A DNA stretch of 64,000 bases from Torreya grandis (taxonomy: Eukaryota > Streptophyta > Pinopsida > Cupressales > Taxaceae). The DNA lies in assembly GCA_037957365.1 (NCBI GenBank), contig JARHVA010003169.1:923001-987000 (forward strand). The letters run 5' to 3'. Below, piece after piece: positions 50,510 to 60,488 of this stretch. The notes beneath the pieces were generated by a model. It worked only from the letters and a program-made list of their open reading frames with translations, searched no databases and had not been told where the DNA came from. Position 1 is the stretch's first letter, and each line of letters starts with the position of its first letter. The position numbers and the translations under genes were made by a program.

Positions 50510-51270
50510 AACCCCTTGAGCCTATCGATTGAACCAACTGATTGAGCCAACTTTTGTTCAATGGTTCATTCCCTTGTTTTTATTGACCGTTTGAACCAAG
50601 ACTCTTTGAAACAAGCCTCATTTTATCTGTTGAACCTTGAACCCATTGAACCTTTGAACCAAAGTGGTTTAATGGTTTAATAGTTCAATGGTTCATTCCC
50701 TAAAAATGGCTAAGTGTCAGAAACTTGTTCTTTTGATTGAACTTGCTTGTAGAAGCTTTTGAACCTGCTAAACCATTAGTCTGTCACTTCCTTGTTCTTT
50801 CTAAGCTCTTTGATCTTCATCACATTGGTTAAAAATTTGAACCTATCACTTGAACTGACTGATTAAACCAAATTTTGTTTAAGGTTTAATGGTTCAATTA
50901 GCTCATTCTTTTTATTTGGCTAAGTCCTTTCGATCCTTTTGAACCAAATGCGTTGAACCATTTAGTTGTTGAACCTATTGAAACTTGAACCTGTTAAACT
51001 TTTGAACCAAAGTGGTTCAATGGTTTAATGGTTCAAGCCTTCTTCTCTTTGATAAGTGTTTTGAAGCCATTAAACATTGAAGTGGTTAAACTTTGGAGTA
51101 GTTAAACTTTGAAGCTTGACAAATGTGCTTGAGTCTTGCTACTGATGTTGAACCTTGACATTGAACCTTGAACCTATTAAACCCTTAAACCAAAGTGGTT
51201 CAATGGTTCATCAGTTCAATCTATTCAATCCTTTCTTAGAAGCTTGCTGATGAACTCTTTTGGTTGAGCC
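50510..51270. repeat. TTGAACC / GGTTCAA short-repeat field
   Basis: Dozens of TTGAACC, GAACCA and GGTTCAATGG copies in both directions. Three larger hairpin-like blocks contain ACCAAAGTGGTT[CT]AATGG (about 50658, 51005 and 51190). The same field lies at about 61660-62400 in the other LTR, so it belongs to the element, not the site. Confidence 0.75.
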
Positions 51271-51638
51271 TTGCCATTGAACCAACTTTGAAATCACCTA
51301 AGTGTTGAGAGCTTGCTTCTTTCCTACAAAATCTATAGAAATCAACCTATGAAGTCCATTAAACTTGGCCAATAGAGTCCGTAGATTTTCTTCCTATAGA
51401 GTCTGTAGACTTAAGCTTGTAGATTCCATGGATTTAATTCTTACAGATTCCATAGATTTAAGCCTACAGATTTTGTAGATTCAAACTTGTAGAGTCTGTA
51501 GATTCAAGAGAAGCTTGAAAAATGAGGAATTTGAATGCTTAGAACAAATTTTGAGAAGGGTAGAGATTATTTTGGTCTGAGGAACCAAAATAGTTCAAAT
51601 GTTGTCCTAAAAATGAGTGATATTTTTGGGGGACAACA

Positions 51639-53150
51639 GCTAGCTCTAGTTGGGGAACTTCTATCAATTGTAAAAAAGAATTGAAGGGAGTAGAATCCAA
51701 AATCTCTAGTGTCTTCATGTGTACCATTGGGATATGGAGTCATGTTACCTAGAAATGGAAGGCATAAAAAATGGAAACAAATAAAACAAAATTAAAAAAA
51801 ACTATATAAATATACATATGTATAGATACAATGATTTGATACTTCAAGTGTTGAAGTGTTTCAGATGTTGCCCATTGTGAGAAAATGAAAATGGTTTGCC
51901 ATCCTGATAAACTAGTAGGAAACCATTTTGTCCCCAAAAATAGTGATGGGAGAATGGAAATTTCTAGCAGGAAACCAATTTTTTGTGTCTTCCTCTTGTA
52001 TTTTTCTTCTTCTTGTGCCATGGTGGGATGTGGTCTTCAAACTAAAAACCATAACTCCTTGCTTTCTTGGTGAAGGGTTCCTTTGCCTGACTTCAGAATA
52101 CAATGGTATGGTCCACCATCATAACTTTTTGTTCTACTAGTTTAGTCTAGCACATGTTTTGATTGTCAGCATCAAACTCTTGACAAACCATCAGCTCAGC
52201 ATCTCCTTTGGTGTGAAGGAGTTTGACCTCTTCACCCTAAGCAATTTTCAATCTGAGCAATAGAGATCTACATCTAGCTATGGAAGAATTCCTACCATTG
52301 GATTCCAAGATCTAGGCATCATCAGAAGCTAATATTCTATTAGATTTCTCTTCATGGGAGATAGAAGATCCTTCTTGATTTGTACTACACCCTACCAATT
52401 TTTATGATGCCTTATTTGGATGAAATCATGGATTTCTAGCTATGGGACTTTCATCAACTGAGATAAGAGTATCCTTTATGGTCAAGAAATAATTACCTCT
52501 ACCTAAGGGCTCAAACAAAATTTGAGCTATAGGCGTTGACATTTGGGTGACCACAATTTTTGCCTCAAACAGGTCCACACTTAGTTCTCCACCAATGTTT
52601 AATTGCTCAAGATCGGCTTGCAGGGATTCAAACTCAGTCATCTAAATTTTGGATTTCTTAACATGATCAATCATGGCAAATGACTGAGATGAACTTAGAA
52701 GAGAGGATGGGAGTTCATCCTTTTGGTTTTTAGGAGGGGAGGACTAATCTGTGAATTTGAAGTAGAAAGTGTGGGATGTTCGATGTACTTACTTCTTTGG
52801 CAATCACCGGGTCCTTTGACTGGAAAGGAAGAGGGGTTCTCTACTCAACATTTGAAATTACTAGTTGGGGTTGCTCCTCTATCTTCTCTTTATCAACCTA
52901 TTGGGCTAATTGATTCTAGGTCATGGTGAATATTGTGTATGATCCTTCGACTGCTTCACCTTCACTTCTAGGTTCATCCTAGAAATTTAGGAAACCAATG
53001 TGGGAGTCACTAGATGATTCTTCTAGATCCTCTTTGAAGAGATCAGTGCCATTTTCTTGCTCAAACTTAGGCTGGAAATAGGAAACATGTTCTGTTTCCA
53101 AATATCCAACTACTGAGTTTGTTGGAGGTGCTTCAAGGGCAAGGTTCCTT
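51639..53150 (-). pseudogene. 3' interior of the gag-only element, gag tail or linker
   Basis: The minus strand has open pieces such as 52641-52426 (MTEFESLQADLEQLNIGGEL, acidic, heptad-like) and 52021-51749, broken by stops. No D-S/T-G protease triad or YVDD is visible. A frame ending LIEVPQLELAVVPQKYH runs across the border of the 3' LTR. I treat this as the worn tail of gag plus untranslated sequence. A true polypurine tract next to 51639 is not obvious. Confidence 0.35.
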
Positions 53151-54189
53151 TATGGGGAAGGAAGATGATTTTGTTTCCATTGAATTTTGGTAGCATTACC
53201 TTGATATGATTGATTAGGGAATGTCCTCCTTGGTATATCTTTATATAGATGAGCAAAAGACATACCTTGTGCCATTTCCCTTTTCAAGGCTAGCAATTCA
53301 TTTTCCAACTTTTGTACCATTCGGTTAGTGGTGACTGTGGGTAAGTATTCAGAAGATGAAGAGGGTTTGCCTTTGTTTGGGTCTCTCCTTATCTTTCTTG
53401 CCAAGATAAGGTCATATTCTACCTTAGTAACCAATTCTTGAGTAGCAAAAAGGTCTATGTGGCTACCTCATCTCAGTAGAAAACTCACTTTAGGTAGTTA
53501 TGAGTTGATGAAGAAGCATTTGAGGTTTTGACATGTTGGCTGGGTGACCATGGGAATCTTGTGCCTCAACTTGTCAAACTTGGAAATAAAATCCCTCATA
53601 GGCTCATGAGGCTCTTTCTTCATCTGAGTGAGCTGGGCTAGTAAGGCATGTGCATCTTCTACAAGTTTGAATCTGGCTTCAAACTTAGCTTTGAGGGTAT
53701 TCCAATTAGTTACTAACTAAGCCTATAGATGATAAAACCAATCTGTAATAGCACCTTGTAATGTTTTTACAAATAGGCTAACTGCTACATCTTCAAATTC
53801 TACTCTAATTACACCACAGGCTATGCTGAAGGCTGCAATGTGTTCATCAGGATGAACTTTCCCATCACCATAGAATTTGGGGAAATTCTTCCTTGAACTG
53901 CATGGGAGCTCATGTAGGGTGGAGTAAGATTGAAAGGACCAAAAGAATTACCCTAGGGGCCTTGAGTTGCCATTATATGACTATGTAAAGGAGGAATAAA
54001 AAATCTCAAAGGGGTAATTATTGGCAAAGCTTTATCAATAGCAAAAGTGGATACTTCATTTGGCAATGGAGATCTGACTTTAGTAGGAGGAAATCTCTTG
54101 GTTCATTGGAGGCTAGATGGTGAAGGAAATAGATCAAAATTACTTTGTTGTACCAACTCAAATATAGGGTCAACAATACCTTTATCCAT
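53150..54189 (-). pseudogene. Gag (retrotransposon gag domain)
   Basis: A start at 54189 gives MDKGIVDPIFELVQQSNFDL. The gag core follows at about 53520-53895: FYGDGKVHPDEHIAAFSIAC, then VAVSLFVKTLQGAITDWFYH, two stops, then WNTLKAKFEARFKLVEDAHA, and KKEPHEPMRDFISKFDKLRH. This is the standard plant gypsy gag signature (F-x-G..P..H...F...C....D....LF..SL.G.A..WF..L). A 94-codon open stretch from 53434 (ELVTKVEYDLILARKIRRDP region) forms the C-terminal part. No zinc knuckle is seen. Roughly four stops; TGA or TAG replace TGG or CAG in each case I checked. Confidence 0.75.
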
Positions 54190-54492
54190 TTGGCTTTGTG
54201 TATACCTTGAATCTACTAGATTGTAAAACAAAAATGGAAAAGAATTGACCTTGCTTCAGTTTGAAGCTTGAGGCTTTAAACTGCACACTCTTTCTTAGCA
54301 ACTCTATTTTTACAAACCAAATAAAATAATGGAAGTGGAGGAAGATGGTAAGGCTATAAATGGATAATGGGTAAGACATGAAATGGAGTTGCTAGAGTCT
54401 ATAATGGATAAGGGTTATAATGATAATGGATAAGACACAAGTGATGTTTCAATCTAAAACTTGAGGTTCCAAATTACACAAAATTATGTATA

Positions 54493-54510
54493 TCCCTAGC
54501 GGAGTCACCA
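54493..54510 (-). other. Primer-binding site of the gag-only element
   Basis: The minus strand reads TGGTGACTCCGCTAGGGA a few bases after the 5' LTR end at 54516. The form TGGNGACTC..CTGGGGA is the primer site of several Tat-like gypsy elements, attributed to an Arg tRNA; that attribution is from memory. Confidence 0.65.
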
Positions 54511-54680
54511 AAAAATGTTGGTTAAATATTTTGTTGATCAATGTATTGATAAAAAAATAAGTCTGATCATCCAAAGTAGGAGGATTGGTCATCCAAATGT
54601 GTAGGTTTACCACAACAAAAGGGGACTAATCTCTCCTCTAATCAAGGGGAGGTTCCCTATAGATATGCTATATATATATG

Positions 54681-56032
54681 TGATGTCCCTTACTTAGGGG
54701 CTCCTTTTCTTCCTAAAAAAAACTCTGAACAATGTCAAATCACTGATCTTATTATTGTCTAGATGGTTACAATAGATGTCCTTAGTCATGCATAAAAGGA
54801 ATATTCAGATTCAGCCTTAAAACCCTGATTAACTTTTGCAGATCTAGAAATTGAGCTTGAATCTGTGTATCTCAGCTTACTGTGTCAAACACATAGTCAC
54901 CGACGTCGGTCGATATACTACCGACGTCGATCTCTGTCAGTCCTTCACTACTGACGTTGGTCTCCAGTCGGCCGATGTCGGTTACTGGGGACCTCTTTAT
55001 GCCGTGGTCGATATCTGCCTAAACCTGTACAGACTTTGTACGGCCACCAATTAAGCACAACCTATTTGTTTTCCCCTGATCTGAAGATATACAATTCTAA
55101 TACAGAATATCTATATCTGTATAATTTATTGAATAACAACTAATAAAATAAATACCTGAATTATTGCAATAACTTCTATGTGAAGTTATCTCTCAAAATC
55201 CCTAAAATACTGTGATAACTTCTGTGTGAATATCTCTCAAATCTGTATACCTCTATGATAACTTCTGTATGAAGCTATCTCTCAATTTGGCAATAGATCA
55301 GCTGATATTTCATAGCCTCTGAATCGCACACAATGAAGAGTTGACGTTCTCCACTGCAGATGGAATCCTGGAACCCTTGGCTCAGTCTTCACAGAAGAAT
55401 TTATTCAATATCAAAATTAATAATCAATGCATACCATCAACTCTCTCCCATGAGAAACTCTTATACCCTTCCAAAGGTGTGCTTGCTAAAATTAGATTTC
55501 CTCAAATTAGAACTTGGGGTTCTAAAATTAGAATTCCTCAAATTAGAACTTGGGCTTCTTAAATTAGAATTTGGGTCTTAAAATTAGACCAATTAATTAA
55601 TAATTAATAATTAATAATTAATTAATATCTAATTTAAAATTAGACCAAATAATTAATTAATTAATGATTAATCAATATCTAATTTAAAATTAGACCAAAT
55701 AATTAATATTTGATTAAATCAATCAAATATTAATATCTCCCTTAATACATGTCAGATCCTCGAACCGTCTGAAGCTGGTGAACCAGGGAGTGATTCTGCA
55801 CATGACCATATCAAAACAAGGGTGCTCTGCTATATGTCAAATATCCCTAAATAATAGGAGCTTAGTCTAATGTTTCTGAAATAACCTAAATGAGAGCCAA
55901 CTATAGGAATTCTGTAAATCAAAGCCAAGCCAATCTCCATCATGACCCTCTATCCATCCAATCAGCCTACAAAGGTCACATAATAGGATAATCATCAAGC
56001 CTGTCAATGTCCATGAAAAAGGGGACATGACA
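54681..56032 (-). repeat. 3' LTR of the nested element
   Basis: 1352 bp. It contains GACGTC palindromes at 54902 and 54923 with related sites to about 54985, degenerate repeats of AATACTGTGATAACTTCTGT (about 55150-55290), repeats of AAATTAGAACTTGGG (about 55485-55575) and an AT-rich block built from TTAATTAATAATTAATAA (55580-55735). The 73-codon frames here recur in the other LTR and are not genes. Confidence 0.85.
54895..54990. promoter_or_regulatory. GACGTC palindrome cluster in nested-element LTR
   Basis: ACCGACGTCGGTCGAT (54899), ACCGACGTCGATCTC (54920), ACTGACGTTGGTC and GCCGATGTCGGTT occur at 20-35 bp spacing. The partner LTR has sites at 58696, 58717 and 58747; the last is TGACGTCA. 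In minus-strand order they lie near the 3' end of the LTR, unlike the copia LTR where they lie near its 5' end. Confidence 0.55.
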
Positions 56033-58362
56033 ATCCGCCCCTCCAAAAATTTCTTGTCCCCAAGCAATCTCGAAACAATGAACTACTCGATCCACCTGGA
56101 TCCCAAACGTAATTATGCTCTACACTGCTGTAAATCAATGCAAGTACCTGGAATATCATCAAAAGTAGAACAAAGAGAAACCCATAATCAAATTGGCGAA
56201 TGCAACTCAACCAAACTCTAAGAGCACAACTGCCATAGTCAAGAACACATGAGAACCAAACTCTCGAAGCATCATAACCCAAGTATAATGGACAACTCAA
56301 ACTGCCAATTCCATCTGCAAGAGATGGTGCCAATCCATCCCATAATGGATGGTAAGAAACTGGAGCTGATCTACACCTGTGTAAAATCAAATCTTCTCTC
56401 TCTAGGTTAAAAGAAGAATAATGAGCATACCCCACCTCAAAATCCTTGTGAGGTAGCATAGTAGATAGGATCCCTATAATCTCCCCACCTAATCTACTAA
56501 TAGCACCAGTACCTGGGATGAGAACACCTTCTGTCACCCTATGCAAATCCAGATGAACACCTGCACTATCCAGAAAATACTCCATGAATGACTCCATGTA
56601 GTAAAAATTATATGTGGAAGCATCAACGTACTCCCCCACACACCACAACTGATCTCTCTGTAAAGGTGGCACAATCAACTGGACCACACTATCATCTGTG
56701 TGAGAAGAATCAATCTAGAGAGGTATCCCAAACTCATCAGAACCAGGTACTCCCAAATCTTGAACCAGTGTGTCAGCCTCAACAACATGTTCCTCAGCTA
56801 CAACTATAGGAACGTACTCACCAACAACACTCAATGTACTAACCTCTGAATCTGGGGCTGGTGAAGACCGTAAATGCTCTAACTCCATGGTCATCTTAGC
56901 CAAATGAAATTGTGACTCCTCATAAGCTAACTGCATAGTCTCAAGAATCTCAGAAGTCACCTCTAGCTACTGAGTAAGCTCGCTCACCTTATCTTCCTTG
57001 ACCAACAATGCATCATATGCTATGCTACCCCACTCCATAAGATAATCTCTATCGGTGACCAACTGCATATAATCCTGTCTCAAAATCTGGATAGCCTCCC
57101 ATAAAGAGTGGATCTCTGTCAAGGACAAATAACTACCTCCTTGCTCAATGCTAGTAGGAGAACCCCATCCATAAACTGCTAACAATTGATGAGCATCATC
57201 TAAATGCTTGCAAGTAGTAGCAATGTCTCACTCACTAACTCTCAGCTGACTAGACACATGGTGGCACTGGCTAGACTGTCTCCTACAATCCTCCTCTGAT
57301 GCATGGTCCAAAAGAGTAGACTCAAAATCACTGATCTCTGGAGTGTGAATTAACTCCATAGCTCATATCAACATATGGAGTATCAACAACTGTAGCATCC
57401 CTGTCTAACTCCTCCATATCGAGAGAAATGGTTGGTGAAACTAAGTCCTCAAAACTGTCCACTGCATCCTCTTGAGTATCGTCTGCAATAATCAGATCTT
57501 GGGACTCTTCTACAATCTCTGTCATAACTGAGAGATCATCAACCCTTATTGTACTAACATTTGAACACACCTCTACACTCTGAGTGCAAACATCAGACTC
57601 ATCATCATCTAACTCTGAAGAGACTGTTGCTGAAACTATCTCATCATCACAATCTCCCGCTCCCACATCCTCTGTAACTAACTGAGAGTCTAAATCCCCA
57701 TGACTAAGCTCATCCACATGTCTCTCAGAATCTGAGTGAGCCACCTTCATTGCCTCCTTGCCCTCCTTGATTTGCTGTAAGTTGTCATAAGAAGAACCTG
57801 CAGTAACTCCTTTCTGTCTCCTTATGTTTTGAAGATGTTGTCTCGCATTAGCAGCCACTAATCTAGCCTCCTTGGCCTTTTGTGACCACATATCACATAA
57901 ATTTTGGGTCCTTTCCATATCCATCCAAGTTTGATGTTCTTGATGTGAAGATGAAGGAGCAATATGATCATGCAAAGAATCCATACTCTTATTATCCATA
58001 TCATTAGCATGCTCTATGCTAGTCTCCAATGTAGAAGTCTCAAGTGGGACTTCTTGCAAAGCTGATATAGACAACTCATTCCCCATGGCTGCCCTCATAT
58101 CCTCTTGAGTCAAATCTAAATGTCTAACAATTGGTGTAGAGCTACCCTCAACCCCTATAGAGACCTCTTGTTTCTCCTTCGTTCTGTTTTGTGATGTGGA
58201 CCTTTTATGAATGGATGCCATATACCGTACTAATTTGTCTTCAAATGTAGGATCTGAAAGAGTTTCATTCATCCTCCTCTGGGTTTCAACCAACTAGTTC
58301 AAACTTTGTTTCAGCTTCTTCACATCCTTGTCCCACTGTTTCTAAGGACTTGAAGACATCAT
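56004..58362 (-). pseudogene. Unidentified ~785-codon protein of the nested element
   Basis: The first start after the primer site is at 58362 (MMSSSP, TAG, KQWDKDVKKLKQSLN, TAG, LVETQRRMNETLSD). The frame is then open for 321 codons from 58293. A one-base shift near 57330 moves it to the frame containing 57185-56967, 56960-56715 and 56687-56004, separated by single TGA or TAG codons that fit TGG or CAG. The order is: basic helical N-terminus (KRSTSQNRTKEKQE); long acidic Asp/Glu/Ser-rich middle; coiled-coil-like part (LWEAIQILRQDYMQLVTDRD, then LETMQLAYEESQFHLAKMTM); a globular-looking segment (LWCVGEYVDASTYNFYYMES); and a hydrophobic stretch FLFVLLLMIFQVLALIYS near the end. The frame crosses the polypurine tract and stops 29 bases inside the LTR. 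No zinc knuckle, protease, RT, integrase or envelope motif is recognised. It may be a divergent gag or a family-specific protein. Confidence 0.6.
56033..56050 (-). other. Polypurine tract
   Basis: The minus strand reads TTTTTGGAGGGGCGGAT immediately before the 3' LTR (TGTCATG). Purine content and position fit second-strand priming. Confidence 0.75.
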
Positions 58363-58458
58363 GGATACTTCGTTGATTCAATCTACCCAACTACCCAACA
58401 AGATGGCAGGACATTAGCTCTGATTTGCCCAAACTATCCAACAGGATGGCAGGAATTT

Positions 58459-58471
58459 GGCTCTGATACCA
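58459..58471 (-). other. Primer-binding site for initiator Met tRNA (nested element)
   Basis: The minus strand reads TGGTATCAGAGCC three bases after the 5' LTR end at 58475. A fragment of it is also duplicated near 58415 (TTAGCTCTGATTTGCCC) within a short direct repeat containing CAAGATGGCAGG / CAGGATGGCAGG. Confidence 0.9.
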
Positions 58472-58474
58472 CTA

Positions 58475-59808
58475 TGATGTCCCTTACTTAGGGGCTCCTT
58501 TTCTTCCTACAAAAAACTCTGAACAATGGCAAATCACTGATCTTATTATTGTCCAGATGGTTACAATAGATGTCTTTAGTCATGCATAAAAGGAATATTT
58601 AGATTCAACCTTAAAACCCTGATTAACTTTTGCAGATCTAGAAATTGAGCTTAAATCTGTGTATCTCGGCTTACTGTGTCAAACACACAATCACCGACGT
58701 CGATCGATATACTGCCGACGTCGGTCTCTGTCAGTCCTTCACTGCTGACGTCAGTCTCTAGTTGGTCCATGTCAGTTACTGGGGACCTCTTTATGCCGTG
58801 GTCAATATCTGCCTAAACTTGTACGGACTTTGTACGGCCACCAATTAAGCACAACCTGTCTATTTTCCCCCTGATCTAAAGATATACAATTCTAATACAG
58901 AATATCTATATCTGTATAATTTATTGAATAACAACTAATAAAATAAATACCTGAATTATTGTGATAACTTTTGTGTAAAGTTATCTCTCAAAATTCTTGA
59001 AATACTGTGATAACTTCTGTGTGAAGCTATCTCTCAAATCTGTATACCTCTGTGATAACTTCTGTATGAAGCTATCTCTCAATTTGGCAATAGATCAGCT
59101 GATATTTCATAGCCTCTGAATCGCACACAATGAAGAGTTGACGTTCTCCACTGCAGATGGAATCTTGGAACCCTTGGCTCAGTCTTCACAAAAGAATTTC
59201 TTCAATATCAAAATCAATAATCAATGCATACCATCAACTCTCTCCCATGAGAAACTCTTATACCCTTCCAAAGGTGTGCTTACTAAAATTAGATTTCCTC
59301 AAATTAGAACTTGGGGTTCTAAAATTAGAATTCCTCAAATTAGAACTTGGGCTTCTTAAATTATAATTTGGGTCTTAAAATTAGATCAATTAATTAATAA
59401 TTAATAATTAATTAATATCTAATTTAAAATTAGACCAAATAATTAATTAATTAATATCTAATTTAAAATTAGACCAAATAATTAATATTTGATTAAATCA
59501 ATCAAATATTAATATCTCCCTCAATACATGTCAGATCCTTAAACCGTCTGAAGCTGGTGAACCAGGGAGTGATTCTACACATGACCATATCAAAACAAGG
59601 GTGCTCTGCTATATGTCAAATATCCCTAAATAATAGGAGCTCAGTCCAATGTGTCTGAAATAACTTGAATGAGAGCCAACTATAGGAATTTTGTAAATCA
59701 AAGCCAAGCCAATCTCCATCATGACCCTCTATCCATCCAATCAGCCTACGAAGGTCGCATAATAGGCTAATCATCAAGCTTATCAATGTCCACGAAAAAG
59801 GGGACATG

Positions 59809-59811
<3 letters not shown>
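58475..59811 (-). repeat. 5' LTR of the nested element
   Basis: 1337 bp. Same architecture as 54681-56032, with a slightly shorter AT block. The frames at 59138-59366 and 59616-59807 are copies of those in the other LTR and are not separate genes. Confidence 0.85.

Positions 59812-59812
<1 letters not shown>

Positions 59813-59864
<52 letters not shown>
59813..59864. repeat. (TA)n tract at nested-element border
   Basis: About 26 TA units directly beside the nested LTR; a few more remain on the other side (about 54668-54679). Together they are the counterpart of the 91-bp tract in the left LTR. Confidence 0.9.
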
Positions 59865-59868
<4 letters not shown>

Positions 59869-60477
59869 AATAATACTCAAGGGTAAGATAAACCATCCAT
59901 CTCTCTTTATTCAGAGATGATGTATGAAAATCAAAGGAAAAATATCAAGGGAAATGATAGAAAGCACTCCTCTTCTTTCAAAAGTACTATTCAGCAAACC
60001 ACAAGAATACTCCTGGTAGTAATTATAAAATGTAACCAGGGACGTAGTAACTAGCAGATTGAGATGTATCACAAAGTCTCCACCTCAATTCTGCAAGAGT
60101 AAGATACGAAGGACAATGAGGGCACAAAGTCATCCCAAGGTCCTTTACATAGAAACAAAAAGAAAACACACTAAGGGTAATTGTGAGGGCATAAAGTCTC
60201 TCCATAGTTGGATTTAGGACACCTTTTTGACTACTTTCACTAATTTTGCTTATTGAATTAAAGGAACATAAAATATATTAAGGAAAAAGACATAAGAATA
60301 GTTTCCCCAACAACAAAGATATCATAGCACAAAGTTTAAAAAGTCACTTGCTTTCTTATTCCAATAAAAAAATATGATCAACAATTTGAGCTCAAAGTCT
60401 TAGTAATGCCTTTCAATTTGGGCAGAGTTTTGTTTCTAATTATCAGAGATAGAGATCTTAAAACAATAAAAGAGAGT

Positions 60478-60488
60478 CCCTTATATAG
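60478..60488 (-). promoter_or_regulatory. TATA box in 5' LTR of the gag-only element
   Basis: The minus strand reads CTATATAAGGG, conserved with 49331-49341 despite about 11% divergence of the LTRs. Confidence 0.55.

Larger units (their letters stand above)
48484..51638 (-). repeat. 3' LTR of the gag-only element
   Basis: It starts TGATGGTTGAAT and ends GGGGGACAACA. It contains a long (TA)n (48627-48717), a TATA box (49331-49341), TTGAACC/GGTTCAA-rich DNA (about 50510-51270) and a short degenerate tandem repeat around GTAGATT (about 51360-51510). No genes; the small frames at 49800-50272 are LTR sequence. Confidence 0.8.
54681..59811 (-). mobile_element. Nested LTR element carrying one unidentified long ORF
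   Basis: LTRs at 54681-56032 and 58475-59811 start TGATGTCCC and end GGGGACATGACA; about 93% identical over the first 300 bases by eye, differences mostly transitions. A Met-type primer site (58459-58471) and a polypurine tract (56033-56050) are both present on the minus strand, so the replication signals are complete. The 2.4 kb interior contains one long reading frame and nothing recognisable as gag or pol. It sits in the (TA)n tract of the host LTR. Any target duplication is hidden by the microsatellite (ATATG at left, AATAT at right). Confidence 0.85.

Noticed and set aside
55341..55581. Paired 73-codon plus-strand frames, repeated at 59138-59366
   Set aside because: They lie in both LTRs of the nested element and consist of AAATTAGAACTTGGG repeats; duplication reflects LTR identity, not a gene family.
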